Positions 43,151 to 51,785 of a DNA stretch of 64,000 bases are shown piece after piece. Under the pieces are notes generated by a model. It did not search any database, was not told the origin of the DNA, and saw only the letters and a program-made list of their open reading frames with translations. The stretch comes from an uncultured Prevotellaceae bacterium (GTDB lineage: Bacteria > Bacteroidota > Bacteroidia > Bacteroidales > Bacteroidaceae). The stretch covers positions 62,001 to 126,000 of the forward strand of contig ONNV01000003.1 of the NCBI GenBank assembly GCA_900319225.1. Direction: 5' to 3'. Every line of letters begins with the position of its first letter. Position 1 is the stretch's first letter. The position numbers were made by a program, and so were the translations under genes.

Positions 43151-46100
43151 TCACTGCCCCACAATTACCAGCTTGCACGATGCCTGTGACGACTCTCCGC
43201 CGCTGCCCACAGTGGCTCTGATCAGATAAAGACCGGGCTGCATCCTGTGACCGGAGTTGCCGTGCAGATTCCACTGTATCAGGGTAACGCCGGTGTTGCC
43301 GTTGTCATTCTCAGAGTGCGTCCACTGGACGGTGCCGTTCATATCGGCCACCTGGATATTTATGCTTGCATCCTGTCCCGGACGGTCATGAGTAATGACG
43401 AATGTGGTGCTTTCACGGGCAGGACTCTCAGTGACATCGATCGTGAACTTGGGTTCCAGGTCACTGACAACCTTGAATCCCAGATATACCGTCTGTGAGT
43501 TGTTCATCATATCCCACGCACGCACCATGAGGGTATGCTTGCCCTCGGGCAGCTCAGGCATGGGGAATGTAACCGTGCCACTGGTGTAGTCACCCGGAGT
43601 CTGCCTGAAATAACTGTTGAGCACCCAGGTCCAGTTGGGGTTGTTATCCACAACTACCAGCAGGTCATGACCCAGTCCGTTACCCGATGTATTGATACCC
43701 GAGCTGTCCTGCAGCTCCACAACCAGCAGAGGCGTGCTGTTCACGTTTGCTCCGTACTGGAATGAGGGAGTATTCAGATAGAGCCCGATTGACGGCCCCA
43801 CGGTATCGGTAGCCAGACCTGCGGCAGTACCTCCTACCGTGAAGTTGTCAAAATGGCCGTGAGCCGTATAGCCGCTGTCGCTGATGGCATAGAGCATTAT
43901 CTGGCCCTTCTCATCAGAGTAGTTTATATCCATCGGAACGGGGAAAGTGAGAGTGAACTCACCTCCACGTACTGAGTCCGATCCCGCATAGAGCACGCGG
44001 TCACGGTACTTGAACCGGAACGGCTCATCGGCAACCTTGAGATTGTCAAAGCAGGTGATCATGCGCTCACTGTCATACACGGTGGCCGACAGCATGCCTC
44101 TATAGCTGTCCATCTTCTCTCCGCCGCACTCCACATGGCCGCGTACGATCACCACAGCACCTGCTGCCACAGTCCCCAGGGCCGATGCCTCCACGCCGTC
44201 GATCGAGTCAACCACAACCGCCAGCTGCGGGGCAGCCAAACGCAATGCGGGATCACCCAGCAGCACATAGTGAATCTTGTTCTCGGACATGTCAGTCTCA
44301 CCCTTTCCGGCAGTGACCAACTCATTCTTGGCCAGACGCAGGGCATCACCAAGCGCGTAGGGCTCTCCGTCATCACCATATGCCAGGACGTAGCGGTTAA
44401 AACTCAGGTTCATGCACCTGTTAAGGGATGCGTATACCGTTCTGGTAGTTGACAGCATACCTATTGCGCCACCGGTCTCATTACCTGTCAGATTCAGGCC
44501 CAGACTCTCCAACGGGGAGTCAAACGGAGCCACATCACAGGATGCGGTAATCCAGAACGGCAGACGCGGAGACTTGAGCTGGCGCACATCATTCTTGCTT
44601 ATGACAAGCTCATGTGACAGGACCTCGGTGCTGCCATGGCCTGAATAATTGACTATAAGCACACCCTTGTCAAGCTCCTCAAGCAGCTGCTTGCGTACAC
44701 CCGGGTATCCGTTATATGAAGCCGACACCTCCATCTTGTATGAGTCCCACATCATCTTGCGGACGTCCATATCAGGGTAGAGACTTGAATAGAGGTTTGC
44801 CACGTCATTGGCATCCTTCATGTGGGTGTTGTTATCACCGTCATCACCCAGCACCAGTATCCTGTTGGTCCAGGCACCGGCATAACGGCCCTGCATATAG
44901 TCTATCAGCTGGTCGACCTCACTCTTGGCCTGTGCGGCAGTCATGACAGGTATACGGCCCACTCCCAGGTCAACCTTCTCCGACAGCAGGTTCACGCCCT
45001 CGCTGTCATCCAGCAGACCGAAATAATCCTCCATCACGTATGATGCGGTATGGCTCAATGACTCATAAGACTCATAACAGAGCAGGTAATCATCGGGATC
45101 CTGTCCTGCCCAGTCCGATACATGCATGCGGTTGTCCCATGCGCCCTGGCCCATAAGCAGCAGATAACGCGGTGCAGCGGCACCATCGCGGTCATAGAGC
45201 ATTTTCATGAAACGGCGCACCGCTGTGGCATCGGGGGTACCGGATGAGAACTCATTGTATATCATATCGGCCTTTACCACCGCCACGTTCAGGCTGTCAA
45301 TGGTTCTGTGAGCCTGAGCCAGACGCTCGGCCTGAGCTGTAATCCTGTCCGATGCCGGAACCACAATCACCATATCGACCGAATCCAGCCCATGCAGGTT
45401 CTGGTTTGCCACCCTGCCCACGCTCCTGGGCTCCGGGAACTTGCCCGCGGGATTCACTGCAACCAGTATGTCATTACTGCTGTAATCGGCCCTTAATGTA
45501 TAGGTCTTTCCGTCAGAATACTCAGTGGGGATAACCTGTGCGGTACCGTCATCACTTATCCTCCATACCATCACGCCGGGAGCGGAGTTTGATATGCAGA
45601 AACTGGCGTCACTCAGGTTCTTTGCGGTCCTGAACACCGTGCTTGAGCCGTACATGGCCAGAGTGCGGTTAAAGTTCAGACGAATATAATCCAGATGACC
45701 GGTTGAGCCCGATGCGGCATTGAACGTAAGGCGTATATCTGATGCGTCACGGAACTGTCCGCGGCTTATGAAACTCCTCTCCCTTACCACTGCAATATCC
45801 TGTACGCCCAAGGTTCCCAGATTCATGACGCCCGTCTCAGAGCCGTTTACAGACACCGCAAGCCTTGCACCGGCGGCAGCTGAACTTGAGAACGCCACAG
45901 TCACGCCCACGCTATCCGGTATAATACCTTCAGTCTGCATCTTGTATGTACGGGAGCCGCCTGAGTAATCATAAGACTCAAACATACGTCTGCCGGACCG
46001 GTACCAGCTGAACTCATCGGGATCAATCACGGCATAATCAGGATAGGTATCCAGAATGCTCTCCGACACGTTATCTGACGTAAGAGTGCCGAACGATGCA

Positions 46101-46879
46101 ATATCAGAGTCCGATATATCAGTAAGGAAATAGTAGCCCCAGTCCGAGTAGGTGTTCACCTCATGCACATAACCCTGCGCGGTCTGTTTCCAGCTTACCG
46201 GTCCCTGTGCATAAAAGAGCACAAAGCCGCTCTCACGCCACAAAGGCTGCTCAGGAAGGTCATCGGTCAGGTCCTGCAAGCCAGTCTCGGGCAATACGGC
46301 ACCGCCGTAACCAAACAGGCGCACACGTGACGGATCATTGAATCCCATGGAACGCAGCGTGCTGTTGGTAATCTTGTATACACCGCTCTCAGAAACCTTT
46401 ATCTTGACCCATTTTCCGCTGGAGAGCATTGACTCATGGGTATATCTTTCTGCAGAACTCCTTAAAGGAGCCCTCTGCAGTTCAGACTTATGTGCAGTTA
46501 TGACCGCCTTGTAAGACTCAATGGCATAGAAAGCGCCGTCCCTCTTAAGCAGCGGAATGAAACCGGCATCCAGCGTTGCACGACCGTGTGACTGGCCGAT
46601 GAATGTCTCCACATACGGCCAATCAGGGATGTCAGTGGCATCGAGTCCCCATCGGCCCAGATCACCGGGCTCTATCTTTACCAGCTCCGGATACTCAATT
46701 GAGGCCGTGTATACCGAATCCTGCCAGTTACCCGTCAGCTCTATCCCGAATCCGCTCCACGGACGTACGGAATCAGCCCTCATGGACTGCCAATCGGTGT
46801 CCACGAAGCCGTTTCTCTGGGCGTGCAGGCCTGCGCCCGCACACAGAAGCATGGTGATAATGGCAAGTGTCTTTCTCAA
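43151..46879 (-). CDS. porU: Type IX secretion sortase PorU (C25-like)
   Basis: 1242 residues, starting at TTG 46879; this is the only start that keeps the signal peptide (RKTLAIITMLLCAGAGLHAQ), and it lies one base after the upstream stop codon. PorU removes the C-terminal signal of T9SS cargo and joins the cargo to A-LPS. The C25 catalytic pair is visible in LIVNYSGHGSTEVLSHE (His) and WITASCDVAPFDSP (Cys). The C-terminus (GLYLIRATVGSGG...CKLVIVGQ) is itself a T9SS C-terminal-domain-like strand pattern, as known for PorU. Co-directional with porV and the FAH-family gene. Confidence 0.95.
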   Translation of the reverse strand: MRKTLAIITMLLCAGAGLHAQRNGFVDTDWQSMRADSVRPWSGFGIELTGNWQDSVYTASIEYPELVKIEPGDLGRWGLDATDIPDWPYVETFIGQSHGRATLDAGFIPLLKRDGAFYAIESYKAVITAHKSELQRAPLRSSAERYTHESMLSSGKWVKIKVSESGVYKITNSTLRSMGFNDPSRVRLFGYGGAVLPETGLQDLTDDLPEQPLWRESGFVLFYAQGPVSWKQTAQGYVHEVNTYSDWGYYFLTDISDSDIASFGTLTSDNVSESILDTYPDYAVIDPDEFSWYRSGRRMFESYDYSGGSRTYKMQTEGIIPDSVGVTVAFSSSAAAGARLAVSVNGSETGVMNLGTLGVQDIAVVRERSFISRGQFRDASDIRLTFNAASGSTGHLDYIRLNFNRTLAMYGSSTVFRTAKNLSDASFCISNSAPGVMVWRISDDGTAQVIPTEYSDGKTYTLRADYSSNDILVAVNPAGKFPEPRSVGRVANQNLHGLDSVDMVIVVPASDRITAQAERLAQAHRTIDSLNVAVVKADMIYNEFSSGTPDATAVRRFMKMLYDRDGAAAPRYLLLMGQGAWDNRMHVSDWAGQDPDDYLLCYESYESLSHTASYVMEDYFGLLDDSEGVNLLSEKVDLGVGRIPVMTAAQAKSEVDQLIDYMQGRYAGAWTNRILVLGDDGDNNTHMKDANDVANLYSSLYPDMDVRKMMWDSYKMEVSASYNGYPGVRKQLLEELDKGVLIVNYSGHGSTEVLSHELVISKNDVRQLKSPRLPFWITASCDVAPFDSPLESLGLNLTGNETGGAIGMLSTTRTVYASLNRCMNLSFNRYVLAYGDDGEPYALGDALRLAKNELVTAGKGETDMSENKIHYVLLGDPALRLAAPQLAVVVDSIDGVEASALGTVAAGAVVIVRGHVECGGEKMDSYRGMLSATVYDSERMITCFDNLKVADEPFRFKYRDRVLYAGSDSVRGGEFTLTFPVPMDINYSDEKGQIMLYAISDSGYTAHGHFDNFTVGGTAAGLATDTVGPSIGLYLNTPSFQYGANVNSTPLLVVELQDSSGINTSGNGLGHDLLVVVDNNPNWTWVLNSYFRQTPGDYTSGTVTFPMPELPEGKHTLMVRAWDMMNNSQTVYLGFKVVSDLEPKFTIDVTESPARESTTFVITHDRPGQDASINIQVADMNGTVQWTHSENDNGNTGVTLIQWNLHGNSGHRMQPGLYLIRATVGSGGESSQASCKLVIVGQ

Positions 46880-46880
46880 T

Positions 46881-47498
46881 CTATCTGATATGAAAATCCA
46901 ACACGTTCTTTCCTTCCAGGTAACCCTGCAGATGCTGTCCTATGCTGACCGGCCCTACTCCGACAGGTGTACCGGTATATATCAGGTCACCGGTCTTGAG
47001 GGTGCAGAAACTGCTCACATACTCAATTATCCGGGCTACCGGAAATATCATATCGGCCGTATGTCCCTGCTGCACCGTCTTGCCGTCTATGTCAAGATTA
47101 AAGTGCAGGTCCTGCAGGTCTGCAATCTGCTCCTTTGGAATCCAGTCACCTACCACAGCCGATTGGTCAAAGCCCTTGCACAGTTCCCACGGCAGCCCCT
47201 TCTTACGGAAGTCATTCTGCATATCGCGGGCCGTGAAGTCAATGCCCAGCGTCACCGCATCCCAGTAACGGTCTGCAAATCGGGCGCCGATACTCTTGCC
47301 CAGGCGGCTTATTCTCACCACAATCTCCGTCTCATAATCCACCCGGCCCAGATGGTCCGGCAGGAAAAACGGACGGCGGTTCCTAAGGATTGCAGAGTCC
47401 GGCTTCATGAAAATGACCGGACTCTCCGGTTTTAATAACGTTTCCCCCAGTTCTTTATTGTGCCTGGAGTAGTTCATTCCTACGCAGATGATTTTCAT
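46881..47498 (-). CDS. Fumarylacetoacetate hydrolase (FAH) family protein
   Basis: 205 residues from the ATG at 47498 (MKIICVGMNYSRHNKEL); longer upstream readings run antisense into the SUI1 gene. The metal-binding fold is shown by YETEIVVRISRLGKSI, LGIDFTARDMQNDFRKKGLPWELCKGFDQSAVVG and LIYTGTPVGVGPV. Members hydrolyse or decarboxylate acylpyruvates (for example oxaloacetate tautomerase/decarboxylase-type activity). No pathway neighbours fix the substrate. The stop is 1 bp from the porU start codon. Confidence 0.9.
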   Translation of the reverse strand: MKIICVGMNYSRHNKELGETLLKPESPVIFMKPDSAILRNRRPFFLPDHLGRVDYETEIVVRISRLGKSIGARFADRYWDAVTLGIDFTARDMQNDFRKKGLPWELCKGFDQSAVVGDWIPKEQIADLQDLHFNLDIDGKTVQQGHTADMIFPVARIIEYVSSFCTLKTGDLIYTGTPVGVGPVSIGQHLQGYLEGKNVLDFHIR

Positions 47499-47527
47499 AA
47501 ATGGCAGTTTAATCAGCACAAAGTTAC

Positions 47528-47535
47528 TATCTTTG
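47528..47535 (+). promoter_or_regulatory. -7 box of the SUI1-family gene
   Basis: TATCTTTG, exact TAnnTTTG, 22 bp before the ATG at 47557 and divergent from the FAH gene. Confidence 0.55.
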
Positions 47536-47556
47536 GGCTTACAAACAGCACTTGTC

Positions 47557-47904
47557 ATGGGAAAGAACAGCAGCGATTGGAAAGACCGTCTTGGAGTGAT
47601 GTACTCCACTAACCCTGATTTCAATTATCAGACCGATGAGGAGCCTGAAGAGGAACTGTTGCCACCCCAGCAGCAGAAACTGCGTCTGCGTATGGAGAAG
47701 AACGGCCGCGGCGGCAAGACCGTGACCGTAATAAGCGGATTCCAAGGCCCCCAGGCCGATATGGACGCCCTGGCCCGCACCCTTAAGACATTCTGCGGCT
47801 GCGGCGGATCGGCTAAGGATGGGGAGATTATTATTCAGGGGGATTTTAGGGAGAAACTGAAGGGTAAGCTTCTTTCTTTGGGTTATTCACAAACCAAGGG
47901 GTAA
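47557..47904 (+). CDS. SUI1/eIF1-family translation factor
   Basis: 115 residues from the ATG at 47557. The acidic N-terminal part (about 1-45) is followed by the SUI1 fold: LRLRMEKNGRGGKTVTVISGFQG, MDALARTLKTFCGCGGSAKDGEIIIQGDFREKLKGKLLSLGYSQTKG. Bacterial YciH-type homologues of eIF1 affect initiation fidelity; their cellular role is not settled. The gene is monocistronic with its own promoter and is followed by the inverted-repeat element. Confidence 0.92.
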   Translation: MGKNSSDWKDRLGVMYSTNPDFNYQTDEEPEEELLPPQQQKLRLRMEKNGRGGKTVTVISGFQGPQADMDALARTLKTFCGCGGSAKDGEIIIQGDFREKLKGKLLSLGYSQTKG

Positions 47905-47911
47905 TTACTTG

Positions 47912-48395
47912 CCATGCGGCGGGTTGCTCGCTGCTTCGCAGCTCGGGCTTTTTTGACTTTTATGGCCCTTTCAGGGCCTAAAAAGTCGCTAGCTGGAAAC
48001 CTATCTGCGTATTAGGTGCACGACATTTTTTTAGTTTGGGGCGGCGACGCCCCAAACCCGTTACGCGGTATTCCATTTCATTTCATACCGCTCCACTCTG
48101 CCGGCCTTCCAGGCCGGGTAAAAACAAACCCTGACGGGCTTCGCTGTCAGGGTTTGTTTTTACTGGGTGCAACTGGAAACCTATCTGCGTATTAGGGACA
48201 CGCACGGGGAAACGTATTTATAATTGGAAAGATCCAGCCGTTTAAACGGCTGGCTACCCGTATCCAATGCCTACGGCATTAGCTTGTGCCGATAGGCACA
48301 TGATAGGGGTAGCCAGCCAATTTATTGGCTGGGTTTTTATGGATACATATAAATGGAAGACCGAGCCGCGAAGCGGCGAGAAACCCGCCGCATGG
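47912..48395. repeat. 484-bp hairpin-rich element bounded by 35-bp terminal inverted repeats
   Basis: The 638 bp between the SUI1 and tsf genes hold no supportable gene. Arms 47912-47946 and 48361-48395 are inverted copies, 32 of 35 positions equal, starting CCATGCGGCGGGTT. Each arm contains a small hairpin (GCTGC-TTC-GCAGC on the left, GCCGC-TTC-GCGGC on the right); two of the three differences form a compensatory T-A to C-G change. Between the arms are at least five more hairpins, including 48033-48056 (around GGGGCG/CGCCCC), 48121-48160 (AAAACAAACCCTGAC stem) and a nested pair using CCAGCCGTTTAAACGGCTGG. It could be a MITE-like or REP-cluster insertion between convergent genes. Confidence 0.75.
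47993..48196 (+). repeat. Two 24-bp direct repeats 180 bp apart
   Basis: Copies at 47993-48016 and 48173-48196 are identical, beginning CTGGAAACCTATCTGCG and ending in TATTAGG, exactly 180 bp apart, inside the 484-bp inverted-repeat element. Confidence 0.85.
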
Positions 48396-48399
48396 AAAA

Positions 48400-48433
48400 A
48401 AAAGGAGGCTTCCCTTGCGGAAAGCCTCCTTTT
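48400..48433 (-). terminator. Intrinsic terminator of the rplM-rpsI-rpsB-tsf genes
   Basis: A 12-bp perfect stem AAAAGGAGGCTT (48400-48411) / AAGCCTCCTTTT (48422-48433), with a T-run on the minus strand (plus-strand A8). It is downstream of tsf and just outside the right arm of the 484-bp element. Confidence 0.8.
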
Positions 48434-48542
48434 ACTATAGAGAAATCTTGAAAAATTATTCAGACTTCACAGCGGTCCCGGAGGGCCGCCCGTTTACGGA
48501 GTAAACTAAAAAAAGGTCAAAGTTTCACTTTGGAATCCGAAT

Positions 48543-49370
48543 TTATTCGGATTTTAAAGTAAAGCGACGGAACGCAGTAACTGTCAGATCCTTATCCAGA
48601 GCCTTGAGGTACTCGGCAACGGTCTTCTTCTCGTCAACGATGTACTTCTGGTTCAGGAGGCAGCTCTCATCGTAGAACTTCTTCATACGACCCTCAGCGA
48701 TGCGCTCAATCATATTCTCGGGCTTACCCTCCTCGCGAGCCTTATCGGCAGCGATCTCCTTCTCACGAGCCACGATGTCGGCAGGTACCTCCTCAGGCTT
48801 AACAGCGATAGGATTCTGAGCAGCTACCTGGAGTGCAATCTCGTGGATGTACTCCTTATCGGCAACCTCCTTGTTGAAGGCAACCAGGCAGCAGAGGAAG
48901 TTCTTACCCTGGTGGTTGTAAGATGCAAGCTCAGCAGCCTCAAGGTAGTTGTAACCATCAAGTTCAAGCTTCTCACCTACAATACCGGTGCGCTCCAGAA
49001 CGATATCGGCAACGGTCTTGCCCTGGAAGGGAAGAGCCTTAACCTCATCGAGAGACTTAGCCTTAGCAGCAACAGCAGCGTCAAGGATTGACTGAGTCAG
49101 AGCCTTGAAATCAGCGTTGTTGGCAACGAAGTCGGTCTCGCACTTAAGAGCAATCATAGCACCAAAGTTACCGTCAACCTTTACCAGTACGCAACCCTCG
49201 GAAGCCTCACGGTCAGAACGCTTTGCAGCAACTGCCAGACCCTTCTTACGGATTATCTCAATAGCCTTCTCAAAATCGCCTTCAGCCTCGGTGAGAGCCT
49301 TCTTGCAATCTGACATACCGGCACCGGTCTTGGTGCGCAGGGCTTTAATATCATCAAGTGTTACAGCCAT
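48543..49370 (-). CDS. tsf: Elongation factor Ts
   Basis: 275 residues. Nucleotide exchange factor for EF-Tu. The N-terminal UBA-like domain (IKALRTKTGAGMSDCKKALTEAEGDFEKAIEIIRKKG) and the core motif LKCETDFVANNADF that contacts EF-Tu are present. It follows rpsB by 30 bp. The short hairpin TCCGAAT/ATTCGGA overlaps the stop codon. Confidence 0.97.
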   Translation of the reverse strand: MAVTLDDIKALRTKTGAGMSDCKKALTEAEGDFEKAIEIIRKKGLAVAAKRSDREASEGCVLVKVDGNFGAMIALKCETDFVANNADFKALTQSILDAAVAAKAKSLDEVKALPFQGKTVADIVLERTGIVGEKLELDGYNYLEAAELASYNHQGKNFLCCLVAFNKEVADKEYIHEIALQVAAQNPIAVKPEEVPADIVAREKEIAADKAREEGKPENMIERIAEGRMKKFYDESCLLNQKYIVDEKKTVAEYLKALDKDLTVTAFRRFTLKSE

Positions 49371-49400
49371 TTTCTTTAATGTTTTTACGGTTAATGAAAA

Positions 49401-50321
49401 TCAAGCCTCAGCCTCGCCCTCTGCCTTGGGAGCAGCAGCCTTGCGTGTACGCTTGGGTTTTGCGGGAGCCTCCTCGGCGGGAGCCTCGGCAGCAGCCTCA
49501 GCTACGGGAGCCTCCTCAGCAGCGGGAGCCTCATCAAGTGACTCTTCCTTCTTGGCAACCTTGCGGATGCGCTCCTTGCGGGGCTTCTCTGACTTCTCCT
49601 CATCATCGGCAGCAGCCTCATCACCCTTCTCAGCCTTGCGCTCAGCCAGACCCTCAGCGATAGCATCGCAGCAAGCGGTCAGGATAGCGTCAACAGACTT
49701 GGTAGCGTCATCGTTGGCAGGAATTACATAGTCAATGTTTGAAGGATCGCTGTTGGTATCAACGATAGCGAATACGGGGATACCCAGACGATTAGCCTCA
49801 CGTACAGCGATGTTCTCCTTGAGCACGTCAATTACGAACAGGGCAGCAGGCAGACGTGACAGATCGGCGATAGAACCAAGGTTCTTCTCCAGCTTGGCAC
49901 GCTGACGTGAAATCTGGAGGATCTCACGCTTTGAGAGGTTTGAATATGTTCCGTCCTGAGTCAGCTTATCGATGGTAGCCATCTTCTTCACAGCCTTGCG
50001 GATTGTGGGGAAGTTTGTGAGCATTCCACCCGGCCAGCGCTCAATAACATAAGGCATACCTACGGTTGAAACCTTCTGGGCAACCAGCTCCTTGAGCTGC
50101 TTCTTGGTACCAACAAAAAGGATCTTCTTACCGTCACGAGCCATACGCTTGAGAACCTCAGCAGCCTGATCAATGGCAGCTACAGTCTGGTTAAGGTCGA
50201 TGATATGAATGCCATTACGCTCCATGAAGATGTAAGGAGCCATAGCGGGATTCCATTTGCGACGCAGGTGGCCGAAATGGCAACCAGCTTCGAGAAGCTG
50301 TTCAAAATTTGTTCTTGACAT
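49401..50321 (-). CDS. rpsB: Ribosomal protein S2 with acidic Ala/Glu/Lys-rich C-terminal tail
   Basis: 306 residues. The S2 core (about 1-225) includes LEAGCHFGHLRRKWNPAMAPYIF, ERWPGGMLTNFPTIRKA and IPVFAIVDTNSDPSNIDYVIPANDDA. E. coli S2 is 241 residues; here an additional tail of about 70 residues (EEKSEKPRKERIRK... and repeats of AEEAP) is predicted to be disordered, as in other Bacteroidota S2 proteins. Paired with tsf as usual. Confidence 0.97.
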   Translation of the reverse strand: MSRTNFEQLLEAGCHFGHLRRKWNPAMAPYIFMERNGIHIIDLNQTVAAIDQAAEVLKRMARDGKKILFVGTKKQLKELVAQKVSTVGMPYVIERWPGGMLTNFPTIRKAVKKMATIDKLTQDGTYSNLSKREILQISRQRAKLEKNLGSIADLSRLPAALFVIDVLKENIAVREANRLGIPVFAIVDTNSDPSNIDYVIPANDDATKSVDAILTACCDAIAEGLAERKAEKGDEAAADDEEKSEKPRKERIRKVAKKEESLDEAPAAEEAPVAEAAAEAPAEEAPAKPKRTRKAAAPKAEGEAEA

Positions 50322-50473
50322 AAATTGTTTTAATTGTTTGTTTACTTTCTTTTTTAAATCAACCGTCGGGTAGCTGTCCCTTATGCGGCAGATCCCGACA
50401 GTTTAGATACTAAACACAGATCCCGTAGGCCTGTATATATAATAATGTACAGGCATGGGAATATATCCAGAGC
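50322..50473 (-). promoter_or_regulatory. Leader of rpsB-tsf, candidate structured RNA
   Basis: The 152 bp between rpsI and rpsB contain three possible stems read on the minus strand: CCTGTA/TACAGG (50430-50453), GTTTA/TAAAC (50401-50415) and GTCGGG/CCCGAC (50365-50399). Such spacing inside a ribosomal operon fits an autoregulatory leader for S2 or a processing site. Inferred only. Confidence 0.35.
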
Positions 50474-50860
50474 TTATCGCTTGCTGAACTGGAATCTGCG
50501 ACGTGCCTTGGGCTGACCGGGCTTCTTACGCTCAACAGAACGTGAGTCACGGGTCAGGAAGCCCTCTGAACGAAGAGTCTTCTTGTCATCAGGATTGATC
50601 TTGACAAGAGCGCGGGCGATAGCCAGACGCAGTGCGTTTGCCTGACCGTTGTAACCGCCACCGTCCAGATTTACCTTGATATCATACTTCTCAGCAACCT
50701 CAAGTTTCTTAAGAGGCTGGAGAACTACGTACTGAAGCAGTGATGACGGGAAGTATACTGCCAAGTCTCTCTTGTTAATGGTAATCTTACCAGTTCCTTC
50801 AGTAACGAAGACACGTGCTACGGCGCTTTTTCTGCGACCTATTGCGTTGATTACTTCCAT
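50474..50860 (-). CDS. rpsI: Ribosomal protein S9
   Basis: 128 residues. The signature INAIGRRKSAVARVFVTEGTGKITINKRDLAVYF and the C-terminal RRRFQFSKR tail, which reaches the P-site tRNA anticodon, are present. It follows rplM by 11 bp. Confidence 0.98.
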   Translation of the reverse strand: MEVINAIGRRKSAVARVFVTEGTGKITINKRDLAVYFPSSLLQYVVLQPLKKLEVAEKYDIKVNLDGGGYNGQANALRLAIARALVKINPDDKKTLRSEGFLTRDSRSVERKKPGQPKARRRFQFSKR

Positions 50861-50871
50861 TCTCTTTAAAA

Positions 50872-51333
50872 TTAGCTAAGTGAATTGATATCTATTGCCT
50901 TGGGCTGCTGTGCCTCATGCTTGTGCTCTGTACCTGCATAAACATAGAGGTTACCGATGAGCTTGTCACCGAGTTTTGTCTTGGGCAGCATACCCTTAAC
51001 AACTTTAGTCATAAGTCTCTCAGCGCCGTTGGGTTTAGCCATCAGCTGGGCGGGAGTCATCTCGCGCTGACCACCGGGATAACCGGTATAACGCAGATAT
51101 ACTCTGTCAGTCCACTTCTTACCAGTCAGGACAATCTTATCGGCATTAAGAACGATAACATTGTCACCGCAGTCAACGTGCGGAGTGAAATTTGTCTTAT
51201 ACTTACCGCGCAGCAGCTTAGCAACCTTCACGGCGAAGCGGCCCAGAACCTGGTCCTTGGCATCAACCACGACCCATTCCTTATTAGCGGTAGCCTTGTT
51301 GGCCGAAACAGTCTTGTAACTTAAAGTATCCAT
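50872..51333 (-). CDS. rplM: Ribosomal protein L13
   Basis: 153 residues. WVVVDAKDQVLGRFAVKVAKLLRGKYKTNFTPHVDCGDNVIVLNADKI and KRMLPKTKLGDKL-like GMLPKTKLGDKLIGNLYVYAGTEHKHEAQQP are typical of L13. First gene of rplM-rpsI-rpsB-tsf, preceded by a roughly 175-nt leader. Confidence 0.98.
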   Translation of the reverse strand: MDTLSYKTVSANKATANKEWVVVDAKDQVLGRFAVKVAKLLRGKYKTNFTPHVDCGDNVIVLNADKIVLTGKKWTDRVYLRYTGYPGGQREMTPAQLMAKPNGAERLMTKVVKGMLPKTKLGDKLIGNLYVYAGTEHKHEAQQPKAIDINSLS

Positions 51334-51508
51334 TCTAAACTTTAAATCAATAATTAAACATTCATTACTCTACGCAACCTCTCCGTCTCCCGACGTCCCG
51401 GAAACTCCCTAAACGCTTGCGCTCAGCAGTTACGCTATACCGCAGAACCCGTACTCGGGGGTTTAACACGTTAATAACTAACCTTTTATGCAAAGGTTGA
51501 TAATAATC
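51334..51508 (-). promoter_or_regulatory. Long structured leader of the rplM operon
   Basis: About 175 nt lie between the predicted start site and rplM. Minus-strand stems include AACCTTT/AAAGGTT (51482-51500), CCCG-AGTA-CGGG near 51450 and GCG...CGC segments around 51415-51435. Leaders of this size before L13 genes often bind a ribosomal protein; which one, if any, cannot be told. Confidence 0.4.
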
Positions 51509-51514
51509 GGCTCG

Positions 51515-51522
51515 CAAAATTA
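51515..51522 (-). promoter_or_regulatory. -7 box of the rplM operon
   Basis: Minus strand TAATTTTG followed by CGAG, an exact TAnnTTTG. Confidence 0.6.
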
Positions 51523-51600
51523 CACTTTTTGAATGAATTAGCGCACAAAACGTTTGAGTTTTTTTCGTTTTTCAACCTCATAACGCTCCGCACCCACCAA

Positions 51601-51728
51601 CCTTAGGGAAACAGAACGCAGGTACAGCCATTTCTCTCCCTAAGGTGCGCTACAAATACGAAAGAACGCGGAACACCCACCCACCTTAGGGAAACAGAAC
51701 GCAGGTACAGCCTTTTTCCTCCCTAACA
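51601..51728. repeat. 83-bp repeat family, locus 1 (1.5 copies)
   Basis: CCTTAGGGAAACAGAACGCA begins at 51601 and again at 51684, period 83 bp. In the first unit CCTTAGGGA pairs with TCCCTAAGG at offset 36 (51637-51645), forming a hairpin. The second copy ends at TCCCTAAC (about 51728). Same unit length, arms and offset as the array at 60455. The 452 bp between rplM and the GH2 gene hold only the rplM leader, this repeat and the GH2 promoter. Confidence 0.85.
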
Positions 51729-51752
51729 TATACAGAGCTGTAAGATTCTGCT

Positions 51753-51760
51753 TAAGTTTG
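51753..51760 (+). promoter_or_regulatory. -7 box of the GH2 gene
   Basis: TAAGTTTG, exact TAnnTTTG, 25 bp before the ATG at 51786. Confidence 0.5.
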
Positions 51761-51785
51761 TAACTGCAATTAAAAATGGTTGGAC

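Noticed and set aside
47905-48542. Hidden small genes or a tRNA in the SUI1-tsf gap
   Set aside because: No cloverleaf with a CCA-side acceptor was found and no frame has codon-like structure; stems belong to the repeat element.
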